Positions 1-11,155 of a stretch of 64,000 nucleotides of DNA are shown piece after piece. This DNA comes from Pegea sp. RAD2-039. Taxonomy: Eukaryota > Chordata > Thaliacea > Salpida > Salpidae. The position numbers and the translations under genes are program-made. The stretch lies in assembly GCA_034620365.1 (NCBI GenBank), contig JAQGEQ010000263.1, positions 186,001-250,000 on the forward strand, given 5' to 3'. Under the pieces are notes generated by a model that saw nothing but the letters and a program-made list of their open reading frames with translations, had not been told where the DNA came from and searched no databases. How positions within the stretch are numbered: the first letter of the stretch is position 1; every line of letters starts with the position of its first letter.

Positions 1-712
1 TTTTATTAAATAAAATATTCAAATTAAGTTTTATTGTTTGCATTAGCTTATAAGATGTTGTTATATTTTGTCAACTAACTTGTGTTCAATTTAAAGTTTG
101 ACTTATAAGTAACATTTAATTTACAAATCAGTTGCAATTTCTTAAATATAGTTTTGATTAACAATATTACTTTAAAATGAAATGAACACAAAAATCTTTT
201 AAACAAACATTTTTATTAACCATTCAATTCTTATCACTGTAAATTATTATTTTAAATACCGACACATGCATAAATTATTCAGTGGTTTCAGTGACTAAAC
301 AACAATTAAAGATAAATTTGCAAAATAAGAAGATTACAAATATACAAAAGTACTAATTCCAAATGGAAAGAATAGAGTGTTACTAAACAAGAATTACTAA
401 ATAGATAGATGTAGAAAGTCAGATTAATTCTTTTTTATCTCAAAGGCATTTAGATTGTCTTATTTTACTCTTACAGAATATTAACTTGATATATTATGAA
501 AATGATGGAAAACTAGAAAAACGATATTAATTGTAGGAAAAGTTACAAATAGATCACAGTAAAGACTTCAGAGGACAAAATAAAAATATTACACAAGTTA
601 AAATCATAGATAGAGGCTTGCAAATGACTAAAAAAACTAAAAAACAATCTTCTAAACAAACACCAAACTTGTAAAAAGACAATTTTGACACATGTGACAT
701 GGATTCAAATGG
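1..712. other. AT-rich 3' flank, no gene seen
   Basis: This stretch lies downstream of the minus-strand CCDC181 gene and is very AT-rich on both strands. I see no exon with convincing coding sequence. It probably contains the 3' UTR of that gene. Confidence 0.5.
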
Positions 713-3700
713 TTATCCGTGATAATCGATATATTTCATCTCCTGAGCCTCTCGTAGAGAGTTCAGCAGCTTTCTCGCCTTTCTAGCTTGCTTTTCAAGG
801 CGCAAAGTTTCTTTCTGGAGCAGTTCTTCTTGCGCTTTTATGAGTTTTGATTCTTGGTTCTTTCGTCGAATCCAACATCGATACGCCTTATCACAATCAT
901 CTCGATTTCTGGTCATATTTTGTTTAAAACTTTCGACAAATTTGAGTTTTAATTGTTACCTTAGCAACCATTGACGCTCCTTTTCAATTTCTTTTTCTTC
1001 AAAAAGCTCTCTTTTGCTCTTATATAAAGTACGTTTCTCTTTCAACCACTTTTCGTAGGATCTTTTAGCTTCGTTAGGATCCTAAATTTGAACTCTGATT
1101 AGATTCACTTGATAATTATTAAAAGAATTAAAATCTACCTTTTTTGGTTCATTTTGTTTTCTTTCAATCGCTTTTTTTCGAGCTTCTTTTTGTAAAGCTT
1201 CTTTTTCTTCTTTCCAAGCCAACCAAGCCTCATGAGCCTCTTTCTTTGCTGCTTCTTCTTCTGCAGCTTTTCTTTTTTCAACTTCTTTTTCGCGTTCTGC
1301 TTTCGCTGCTAATCTTTTCTTCATTATATCTTTCATTTCCGCAGAGTAGTGAAAAGGTCGACTTTTTTTCTGTCATATTTTAAAGATCATTTAGTTATTT
1401 AAATTTTTCAAAATGTTTAAACACCTAAAAGAAGTTCTTTTTATTTAAAACCTTTCATAAAATGCTGATCTGTTTAATCTAAATTAAAAATCTTTAAATA
1501 ATATAAAAACATTTTTAATTCAAATTCTGTTTAACATATTTTCATAATTATAAAATTAACTTCAAATAAATGAAACTTTTAAACTTTTTGTTATTAGATG
1601 GTCCCTAATTATTCCTCAAATTAATTATGTTTAATAAAATAAACTAATAAGCTCTAAGCAAGGTTAACTAAAACTTCTTCTTCAGCTTATAAAATAAAAC
1701 TTGCTCGACTAGTTTGTACTAAACTTTTAATAAAATATTCCTTATCCTTAAAAACTTTTATTTTAAGTCTAAATCATCTTAACTTTCTGGTTTCTAGTTA
1801 ACATAATTATATTTACTGGTTAGTACCTTACAAGAAACCTTTAAATAAAAGATATCAGCACTAATAAGTCGAATTAGTTTAACTAAATTCTTATAGATTA
1901 TCAAATATTCTGATTTTGCATAAAGTATTACTACAGTTTGGTTTTAAGGTACATCTAAACCTTTTTTTAAACCTATAGTACCAGCTTTCTACTAAGACAA
2001 TCTTATAAACTATCTTACTTCTAATGCATTTTCTTCTCCATTTTTTGGACTCAATTTATTGCTAACTTTTGACGGTTTATCTTTTGGGTCTTTTGGAGAT
2101 TTGTCCATAATGTAGCTTATCAATTAACTTTTGTAAAAATAATCAACTTTTAACGAAAAAATATTTGTGATTAAAACGTATCAATACAAATTCGTCATTA
2201 TTGGTTTTATGACATCATAATGTGAGAAAGTTTTACAGTGAAGGGCTTACTCATTAGAATTTTCTTGATAATTTACACATTTTTATAATTTACGATTCTT
2301 ATATTCGTTTATAGGATCTATTTCTTATAAATAGAACCTCTTTGTAACCTTTTAATCTAGACATAACTCTAAATGATTAAATTTAGGACAAGATAAGTAC
2401 AAAGAACCCTTGAAATTTTAATGTCAATTTAAGATTATTGAAATTTTATTCAAATTAAAAATCAAACAAATATTAACTGAAATTTTTTATTAAAAATAAA
2501 AGTTCTTTTGACCATTTTTAAATATTAGTAAAAAACTTATTCAAAATCTATCAACAGAAATAAGCTCTTTAAGCAAAAAACAAATTTGGTCGAATAACAA
2601 ATTTAAAACTAAAAAAATGAGTTTATTTAGATTTTTATTCAAATAAAAACTTTTGCATCCTCTCCATTATTGAATTTATAATTCTTTTGAAAATAAAAGA
2701 TTTATTTAAAACAGTTTTTTAAATTAAAATTGCTTCATCCAAAATTAATTTGTAAAATTCGAAATTATTAAAAATATTTCAAAAAATTTATTAAGATTTT
2801 AGAAAATATGATTTTAGTAATAAAAGCTTTTACAAAAGAAACTTAAAAAAAACTTAAATCGTAAATTAACTAATTACAAAATGTTAAAATAAAGAATTTT
2901 GAAAAACTACAAATTTGCCTAAAACTTAATTCAAACATATATTAAGTTGTTATCAACTTTATGAAAAGTTCTTCTGCTTTCTATTTGGGATTAATTTCTA
3001 TTTAGTTTAAATAAACAATTTAACTACTAGACAATAATTGATGCTAAACAGAACTTAGCTAAAACTTTTGTGCGAGACACACAAGTAAATAATAAAATCG
3101 TCGTAAATTTGAAGGGTTTGTAGTTTAAACAAATTAGAAAATTAAACAAATCAAATCTTTTATTCAGCATTTATTACATTATTCAATACTTTTACATCTA
3201 GATAAACAACAAGTTGTTATCACTAATTGTGTTAATTTTATTGGGTTTCTTGTGGTGTTACCTCCTCTTTTTAATATTTATATATATTTATGGCATTACA
3301 TCTTCTCCGTCACTAAATAGTTCTGGAAATTTAATGATTTTTGTCAAAGTCTACCACTAAATCAGTCACTATTCAATCTTCTATCAAATAAATAAAACTT
3401 TAAACTCTAACTTCAGAATTTTATCTAAACAACAAAATTTCTCAATATCAGGTCATTAAAGACCACGATTTCAATTGAGCTCACAACATAAATTATTTGT
3501 TTAGAATTAGTTCATCTTATTCAAACCAAATGTTGATCTTTTAAAAGCAGAAATATTTTGAAAGTATTAACTGCATTCCAAATTAGAGTTTAACTCTTTT
3601 GAATATAGTCCTTATCTTGAAAATGTATCATGAAAATTGATTCTATTCAAAGATAATTTATTAAAAAATCTTTTATTTTGTGTTTTAATAAAAGCTATAT

Positions 3701-6423
3701 GATTTTGCAGTCATGTGTTCAATAAACACAACTTCTAAACTCGTGTTTCTGTTTCAACATAAAAAAAACTGACCAAAAAAACTAAGCTGTTTTAAAATAG
3801 AAAATAAAAGTTCTTTTTGTAGTAAAAATTATCGAAAATTAGACGAATGAATTTAATTGAAACTTTAAATTTCTAAATAAAATCAATTAAAATTTCTGAT
3901 AAAAATTAAAAACTAATTTTTGTAACTTTTCAAAAACTTCAAAACTTTTTAATCTTCTATCTCAGCCTCAAAAGTCAATTTCAAATTACTAAGACATACC
4001 GGAGCTCGAGAAAAGTTGTTGTAGGCCGAAGTAGGTCTCGAAGCTGGAGGTTGTGATCTTCTTTTGGATAAAGGAGCTGATTTGGGGCGCTGAGCCTTAG
4101 TTGACTTGTGATTGGTTTCATTTAAAGCCAGATTATCACCGTTGACGACAGATATATTATTAGATTGATGATTAAGAGATAGAGGAGGTAAAATTGTTTC
4201 CAATTCACTTAATTCGACCAATTCAAACTTCCCACCTCTTTCAATCAGCACCTTCTCGTTCTTAGAGATCCGCTGACCATTGATCTCTACCGTGTCGTTC
4301 AGTAAAGTCACTTCCGCTTCTTCATCTTCAGATCTTTGTAAGAGAGATATTGATGATTAATTTATGTCAGCTTTATTTTTGGATTTTTATTTAAAAGAAT
4401 GAATTTTTCGAATAATTATTCAAATAAATGATTTGATTTTGAAAATTTGATCAATAAAACATTGAAGAACGCTCAAGTTAATAAAAGAAACATATAAGAG
4501 CATCTCAATGACAAACAAAACTGTTTTTTTGTGTAAACAAAAGACTATAAATTTTTTATCAATGGGCGTTTCGTTTGCCTTTTCAAAAATGTTTTATACA
4601 AATTTGCCTTATAAATGTCGACAGACTTCAAACAGATAAATGAGATGTCAATTTTGTAAGTACTTAGCATTGAGTCTAGCTGAAACCAAAAAATGATGAA
4701 TACTTAAATCGTACATAGCATTATAATCAAACAAAAGATTAAAATTGAAAAAGAAACGACGCCACAAACACAATAGAAAGCGTTTAAACTAAAAAGCAAT
4801 CTTCTATAGCTTTCAGTACTAACTCCTGGCACTTACTACTGATGGCTTTTGTTAAAAATCTAATTTGAAAAACATTTTTGAATATTATTGACACACTAAG
4901 TAATTTTTATGAGTTTAATATTTCATCTTTTTGTCTCTAATACCATCAAGTTATTGAAATTAATTTTAAAAATATTCTTGTTTCATTTTGATGCTTAAGA
5001 AGTTTAAGTAATTTAGTTGGTATAATAACTGCTACAAATACTTGAAATTGATAAAAATAAATGACTTTAATTGATAGGAATTGTTATCTAGAAATTATAT
5101 TTATGAAATTTTATAAAAACTTTATTTTAATTTGATAAAAAAGAATGTTGAACTAATTTTATTGAAAAAGTTAAATATACATCAAGTTAATAAAGTTTTA
5201 TAGAAACATTAAAAAGATTCAACTTTAAACTTTAAATTTCCCTCAGATAATGTGAATCAATTGAAAGATTAAATTTGATTTATTGTAAATCTTATAATTG
5301 ATGTAAATTTGATTAAATTTTTGTTTTAATCATTTGTTTTTATTGTTCAATAAAAAGATTTATTATTTAATTTTTTAATGTTTGAACAAACTATTTGCTT
5401 TTTAAATCTGAATGGTTCACATGAATAAAACAAATAAAGTTGTTTGTACTAATTATTTACTAACCAGTTACAAAATTACTTTTAGAAGTAAATTCAGTTT
5501 TCCTTTCACTATATTTCAACTTTAAATTTCTAAATAACAAACTTCACTCTAACTTTTTTGTAAAATCTTCTTCTTCCTCAGATTCAGAGTCGGATTCTGA
5601 AGGAGCTGATGCCTCGAAATCCACAAGTTGAGGTTTAAAGACAACTTTTCTTTCTCTTTCTAATGAAACTTCTTTAACTTCATCTTCCAATTGTTTGTTC
5701 GCCTAATTTGTTGAATAATTAAACAAGAAATAAACCAAAAAACAATTACTTTCATCAATTTTTCCTGGAATTGTAGTTCTTCTGCTTCACAATTCTTTCT
5801 ATGATTTTCTTCTAAAAGAGCTTTTTCTTCTTCTGTTCTCAACTGATCCAACTCAAAGTCAGCATCTGCATCATCTTCAAAAAAGTTCTCAGAGTAGATC
5901 TTGGATGAGTCATCATCTATAAGTTTTGTCAAATTAATATTTTGTAAAATTTATTTGTTTTAAATTTGAAAATATATTTTTTGAAATGATCTTTTCTAGC
6001 ATCAATATAGAACTAACTTATCTTAGATTTATCATTTACTAATCAGTTTATTGCTTTCAATTTTATTAACTTCTTGAGATAAATAATAAATAAATAGAAA
6101 TTTACAAACTTGAACAATTAGACAGAAACACAGAATATTTTTCAAACCTTTTGATGTGCTTTTTGGGTCAGGTGTTTCTATAGACTAAACAAATAAACAT
6201 TTTTAGTATAAATAAATAAATAAAGTCTAAACTGACAATTTGTACATTTTAGTTTTTTCAGAAGTATACTTTTTTAAATTAAAGAAATTTTTTGTTTCAA
6301 ACTTATAATTTAGATATTTTAATTGTTTAAAAGCTTTATTTCTACCTCTACAGAACTTTCTGTATTTTCTTTTGAAGGATTAGTAAGCCATTCAAAATCA
6401 TCTTTCTCTTCAGTATTTGCCAT
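713..6423 (-). CDS. CCDC181: CCDC181-like ciliary/flagellar coiled-coil protein (multi-exon)
   Basis: Homolog of coiled-coil domain protein 181, a microtubule-associated protein of cilia and sperm flagella. Exons read on the minus strand: 6423-6346 (starts MANTEEKDDFEWLTNP, like the family N-terminal DFEKDLEWL block), 6184-6148, 5916-5750, 5702 to about 5530 (MKANKQLEDE, then KPQLVDFEA), 4333-4000 (VLIERGGKFELVELSELE, matching the family ILVERDGKFELL block, then a Ser/Pro/Arg-rich RPKSA stretch), 2115-2019, 1369-1139, 1081-960 and 908-713. The last three encode Lys/Glu/Arg-rich coiled coil with the repeated A-x-x-x-W-L-x-x-K pattern (EAWLAWKEEKE, YEKWLKEK, YRCWIRRK) and end in SLREAQEMKYIDYHG, matching the family terminus SEAKPFRFTDHYN. 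Exon phases agree except between the exon ending at 4000 (phase 0) and the one starting at 2115 (needs phase 2), so one exon is unfound there or the gene is split. No acceptor abuts the ATG; the nearest AG is about 55 nt upstream. Confidence 0.8.
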
Positions 6424-7564
6424 AACAAATAATTAAGTGCAACTATGACTTAAGCCACAAAAAACTCAACATATTGTCTGCTAATAGAACATAAAATAAT
6501 TAAAAACTATTATTAAACTTTCTATAAAAATATCTGATGATTTTTCATGAAAATTAATTAAACAAAAAAGTTTAATATTGTCAAAAAACAACATTTCAAA
6601 AGTTTTTAATGACAATTAGTGGTACAAACACACCTATAAAGACGAAGTAATACAAATAAAAACTTATGATAAGATTAGAAAACTTACGCTTCCGTAACAA
6701 CGATATATACGAATATGGCAGAAAATAAAAGCACACTTTTGTGACTAAAGTTTTAATGAATTATTCATTTAATTTATCCAGCTTAAACTTATATTTATGC
6801 TAATAATTAGTAAAATAATTTAAACTTTTACATTTAATGGCTCTAAATTGAGTCAGCAAACCATTAAAACATAGAAAAAATTAAGAAAAAGCATTATTTT
6901 TTAAAAGAGTTACATTTCAAATATTAGTCAAGAAATAAATATTAAGAATAATTTTGAAAAGTTCAAACTTGAATTTTGTTTGAGTCATTGTTAAGAATCA
7001 GGTGAATTCTGAGAATAAGTTTAAAGTTTAAATAATTCTTATTATATTGATTTTGGAGTTTAACATGAACTAGTTATTCTTAAAGTTTAACTCATCTTTT
7101 TCTCATCTTTATTTATTAATTAATTCAATAATTTAAATGCAAGCCTGATCTCTTATCGTAATTTCTAAATAAAAGATCATAAAAAGGATAAATCTTTTTT
7201 TGAAAAACTTTATGTATCTTAGAAGAATATGTTCTCATAATGTGATTTTATTTTGTGATATTTCCTTACTTTATGTATGATATGTTAATTGTATACTTAC
7301 TTGTATATTTAGTAATATTAGGTTTTAAAAAAGTTTAAAAAGTTAGGTCAAAAAGTGACTTTCAGAAAATTATTTTTCCAAACTAGCTTTCATCTTGTAC
7401 TTGGTAACAAACTTAGTTCGTTTTTAAGCTAATTAAAGAAATATATGTTGAATTTGCAGCATTAATCTTATTCTATAAAAATTTTCTGGTCTATGCTAAG
7501 ATAATTGCGTTCATTAAAATAGTTTTAAAGTAGATTTTACCTCCGGTAATATTTTAAGTGACGT

Positions 7565-7640
7565 ATGTATGTATTTATTTATTACAATAAATGGTGCCTG
7601 AAGAGAGCACCTCTCGCTAACACACATTATAACAAATAAC
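7565..7640 (-). repeat. Dispersed repeat family A, copy 1 (LINE/SINE 3'-tail-like)
   Basis: Read on the minus strand the sequence is GCGAGAGGTGCTCTCTTC, then AGGCACC, then a TTGTAATAAATAAATA-type tail with further simple repeats. GGTGC (7593-7597) and GCACC (7607-7611) can form a hairpin just before the tail. The same block recurs at 30150-30215. A hairpin followed by a short simple-repeat tail is typical of the 3' ends of several non-LTR retrotransposon groups and of SINEs that use their machinery. The element body is not recognisable. Confidence 0.6.
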
Positions 7641-8404
7641 ATCCATTAAGTTAGAAATATAGAAAGCAAAAAGATGTAGCACATGGCATTTCAGTAGTCC
7701 TCAAAGCATATAACAGTGAACAATTATATAGAAGGTTAATAATATGAAAATGAGAAAAAATTACAGTTTAGAAATGAAAATGTTGGCATTAAACAATATT
7801 TTAGAAACTACTTTTAATTTGAGATATAATATAAGAATAAAACTGTTGCGCTTTTTTGCTCGATTTTTGATGATTTATTAACGACTTTTAATCCTTTTAA
7901 AGATATACTTAAAAAAGTTTCAAACTATAAAAACTTATATCAAACTTAGTTTAAACATAATGTTAGATATCCAATTTTTTCCTTAATGTTTACAAAATAA
8001 AAGTTTATTATTTACAATTTTTGTTTATAAGTTTATTAAACAAATTATAATAATTTTTTTATTTTAGCAATAATTTTAATCATTTAGAAACTATTTTTAA
8101 AGAAACTTACCTGTGTAAGTTCACTAACTTATTTAATACATAAATACCGATTTATCATCATAAATAGATAATAATTTTGCATAAAATAATTTTTAACAAC
8201 AAATTAAATTACAAGTTTCTATTTATGTACTTTTCTTAAGTTTTAGCAAAAATAATTAAAATAAAGTTTGTTTCTTTAAACTTTCAAATGCTGAGCTTTT
8301 AAATTGAAAAGGTTTGTTTATGATGGTTTGTACAAAAGAATTGATACTAAAAGTTTTTTATTATTTATAAACAGTTATAATCAAAATAAATTTAAACAGC
8401 TTTT

Positions 8405-8530
8405 GAAACACTAATTTATGTATTTACAAAGTAACGCATGGCTGCAAATAATAGATTATAAAGCTCTATAATGAACACAGAACAATAGAATAAATAGTGA
8501 AAGATCTGAAGTACCACAATTCAACATAAG
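8405..8530 (-). repeat. Dispersed repeat family B, copy 1
   Basis: The block around AACGCATGGCTGCAAATAAT, followed by AAAGCTCTATAATGAA and then GAAGTACCACAATTC, recurs in diverged form at 34204-34330 (AACGTATGGCTGCGAGTGAT, CAGCTCTTATAATGAA, AAGTATCACAATTT). Both copies are preceded on the plus strand by ATTTA repeats. On the minus strand the element therefore ends in AATAAATAAATA, as a LINE or SINE 3' tail would. Confidence 0.5.
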
Positions 8531-9103
8531 TAGTACATAGAACGAGTAGAAACACAGCAAAGTCAAATATATGCTCAGTATAATAAAGTTAGGATATAAT
8601 AAGATGTAAAGTAGAAAAAATAGAAAAAGTTAATTCATATTTCATTTATCAACCAATTAAATCATACTTAGCGTAATTTTAAAAGAGGATTTGGTGTAGG
8701 GTTTTTGTATTTTTTTAAGTCTAAACCTTTCTTGGTAGCAAGTTTTTATTATTTAGTTACATATATTTTTTATTTACTGAACTTTGTACGAATAAAATTA
8801 ATTTATTTTATGCATTATAAACTTTATTTTTTTACATCAAAATTTTTGTTAAAATTTTGGCTCTTTCATTTTATTGAAAGTAAAATAATTTATTTAAAGT
8901 AAATATTTTATTGAAAGTAAAACATTATTTTCATTTAATATAAAATTATTTTCAATTTAAGATATTTTCTCATTCTTTTGATAATAACTTAAACTGTTTA
9001 ATCTGTTTTATCTATTATATACAAAAGTCAAGATACTGAAAACAGTAAAAATATTTCTTTTATTTTTAATATTTGTTACTTTTTCAATTAGATACTAAGA
9101 AAC

Positions 9104-9775
9104 ATGGATAATAAACTAATAGATAGACAATATATTCCTTTTTTTCTTGAATATAGTCTTATGAGTGAATACCAGCTATTAATCAAGCAAAATTTGAATG
9201 GAATTTATGTTTTACCATCTGCTAGAAATCCACTTGTATGGTTTGGGATAATATTTATTAGACAAGGGCTCTATCAGGGAGGTATTTTTAAATTTTGTGT
9301 TATTATTCCATCAAGTTATCCAAATGGTGACTGTCCACAAGTCTTTTTTGAACAGGCGCCTTTCCACCCTTTGATCAACAAGAAAACCGGTCAGTTAGAT
9401 GTGAAAAGAGCTTTTCCTAAATGGAAGAAAGATGTTCATAGAATTTGTAATGTCTTATCTTATGCTCGTCGAATATTCTTCAAAATTGATACCCAGGCAC
9501 CTTTGAATGAAGCTGCTGGAATGCTGTATAAAACCAAACTGTTATCATTTAAAGCTGAAGTCATGAAAAGTATTGAAAAGAGTAAACATCATCTCAATGA
9601 TCCTCCAATTACTAATGATCCTTATGAACTTGTATTTAATCTGAAAGAAAACTTACATGAAGATCATAAGAAGGAGATGATAAAGCAATCTAACTTTCAA
9701 CCATCTGTTGATATTCGTGGATTATCATGGGTAGATAAGGCAAAGATTATACCTTTTAGTAAAGACCTACAATAG
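9104..9775 (+). CDS. AKTIP: AKTIP/FTS, inactive E2 variant of the FHF (FTS-Hook-FHIP) complex
   Basis: Single exon of 223 aa matching AKTIP (Fused Toes homolog), a ubiquitin E2-variant that joins Hook and FHIP proteins to link cargo to dynein. The UEV fold spans about residues 10-150: FFLEYSLMSEYQLLIKQ, LVWFGIIFIRQGLYQGGIFK, YPNGDCPQVFF, FHPLINKKTGQLDVKRAFPKW and a C-terminal helix with PLNEAAGMLY. The position of the E2 catalytic cysteine (after HPLI..TGQL) has no Cys, as in the family. The tail GLSWVDKAKIIPFSK matches the conserved family C-terminus. The Pro-rich extension of about 60 residues at the vertebrate N-terminus is absent. An AG at 9090-9091 after a T-rich tract lies 12 nt before the ATG, so the messenger may be spliced there in cis or trans. 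It is the first of three closely spaced plus-strand genes. Confidence 0.93.
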   Translation: MDNKLIDRQYIPFFLEYSLMSEYQLLIKQNLNGIYVLPSARNPLVWFGIIFIRQGLYQGGIFKFCVIIPSSYPNGDCPQVFFEQAPFHPLINKKTGQLDVKRAFPKWKKDVHRICNVLSYARRIFFKIDTQAPLNEAAGMLYKTKLLSFKAEVMKSIEKSKHHLNDPPITNDPYELVFNLKENLHEDHKKEMIKQSNFQPSVDIRGLSWVDKAKIIPFSKDLQ

Positions 9776-10133
9776 TTTCTAACATTTGATTCTTTTAGCT
9801 GTCTTGAGTAGTGCATTGTGGGTTATATCAGAAACGGCTTCATATAATTTTAATAATTAATAATAATGTGCCTTGCTTATTTTCTCAGTTTTTTTTCCAT
9901 TTTAGTTAAACTATCAACTTTGACTTTTTAATAACTTGTTACTGAGCATTTCTTATAAGTGTTATAGAATTATCTCTTTAAATTCTTGATAATATTTCAT
10001 TACTGCTACTAATGTGTAAATTACACTTTTTTTTAAACATTTTCATTTTCATTTGATAAATTGTACTAATTGTATTTCTTTAAAATTAAAAAAAAATATT
10101 ATATTTTAAAGGTTATATAAAAATAATTTAATT
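9776..10133. other. Short spacer between AKTIP and the next gene
   Basis: This 358-bp AT-rich gap presumably holds the AKTIP 3' UTR and the leader of the next gene. A possible splice acceptor TTTTAAAG ends at 10111. I see nothing else. Confidence 0.5.
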
Positions 10134-10727
10134 ATGTATAGAGGACTTAAAAATGCTGTTTTTGTAAAAGATGTTCTGCCCAGGAAATGGAAACATAATG
10201 ACCAAGCGTCCAAACAAACATTAAATCATCAAACAAACAAACTTTTTAAAATATTAGAAGATAATAAGTTAAGATTACAAACATTAAGAGCAGAAATTTG
10301 TCATACACTTCAAAATTCCTTACAAAAGAATAATATTTCTCATATAAATTATTTTGGAATCAATTTTCTTCAAGTTTTAATGACAGATATCAAAGAACAT
10401 GAAGAAGTGTTATGTACTGAAGTAATGGGTGAACAAAACTGTGTTGAAATGTACCAAGAAGAGACTAAGACACAAAATCTTCCTTCTTATTTTGTTACAG
10501 CTGCAATTATGAATCGAAATGTTGTTACTCAAAATTTGAAAGAAGTTGTTTTGCAACGTGAAACTGTATTTTCATGTTTAGAAGTTTTAAGACTCTTTAA
10601 AAATTGTCCTAAACATGATACACTCATTTTGCCATCTTGTGTTATTGAATATGAAAAAGTTAAGATGTCCATAAAAAAGAATTTAGAATCTATTCAGCAG
10701 TTTCATCATTTGCAAAAGAAATTTTAA
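10134..10727 (+). CDS. Unrecognised 197-aa, probably helical protein
   Basis: Uninterrupted open frame beginning MYRGLKNAVFVKDVLPRKW and ending IQQFHHLQKKF. The composition is balanced and includes Cys, His and Trp, unlike translated AT-rich noise, so I judge it a real gene. Predicted character is largely helical (Leu/Glu/Lys-rich segments at about residues 35-60, 75-105 and 130-197) with no signal peptide, membrane segment or recognised catalytic motif. The second half carries four cysteines at loose spacing. I weighed HAUS2 and other small kinetochore or augmin subunits but found no convincing match. It sits 358 bp after AKTIP and 428 bp before an acetyltransferase gene, all on the same strand. 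An AG at 10110-10111 lies 22 nt before the ATG. Confidence 0.6.
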   Translation: MYRGLKNAVFVKDVLPRKWKHNDQASKQTLNHQTNKLFKILEDNKLRLQTLRAEICHTLQNSLQKNNISHINYFGINFLQVLMTDIKEHEEVLCTEVMGEQNCVEMYQEETKTQNLPSYFVTAAIMNRNVVTQNLKEVVLQRETVFSCLEVLRLFKNCPKHDTLILPSCVIEYEKVKMSIKKNLESIQQFHHLQKKF

Positions 10728-11155
10728 GAATTAGAAAGTTAGGATTTCTTGCTGCATGAAGAAATCTCTATTGTGCTGAAAGTGTCTTTGAAGAGGAAGT
10801 CTTCAAGATTTATATGAAATGAAAATTACAAGAAGAATTGGAGATTTTTGATGATTCTTAGGAGCTGTTCTTCACAAACTTCTCTGTCAAGATACTTATG
10901 AATGTCATCTGATGATATAGTTTGAAGATTGTGTCTTTCACAAGATCTATCCAAGTTGGAAGCAAGGATCTTTGTGATTAGAAAGTTCTTTTTCAACAAT
11001 CTGTTTGAAGTCAACAAATTTCACAACTTTGAATCAAATGTTTTTCAATTTTGTTTCGATTATCAAATGGTTTTTGAAATACAACAACAATTATGCTTGT
11101 GTTTGTTGATTTTAGATAAAAAAAATAGACTTTCTGCTAAAATAAAAAAAATAGG
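10728..11155. other. Gene spacer with a possible minus-strand exon
   Basis: 428 bp between two plus-strand genes. On the minus strand a frame stays open from about 11004 to 10826, beginning right after an AG at 11005-11006 (CTTCAAACAG). It encodes a helical-looking peptide with ERHNLQTISSDDIHKYLDRE. A donor-like TT|GTAATT sits just before the stop. I cannot identify it; it may be an exon of an unrecognised gene or chance. Confidence 0.3.

Larger units (their letters stand above)
6424..9103. other. Intergenic spacer with two dispersed repeat copies
   Basis: About 2.7 kb of AT-rich sequence between the divergent CCDC181 and AKTIP genes. Apart from the two short repeats listed separately (near 7565 and 8405) I see no coding exon. 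An open frame at 8705-8902 is Phe/Leu/Tyr-rich, as expected from translated AT-rich DNA. The promoters of both flanking genes must lie here. Confidence 0.5.

Noticed and set aside
8705..8902. Hydrophobic 65-aa frame resembling a small membrane protein
   Set aside because: Phe/Leu/Tyr/Lys only, as expected for T-rich DNA; no ATG start and no neighbours or splice context.
10134..10727. Assignment of the 197-aa protein to HAUS2
   Set aside because: Only isolated short resemblances (a P-KHD-LILP stretch), not in a consistent order along the protein.
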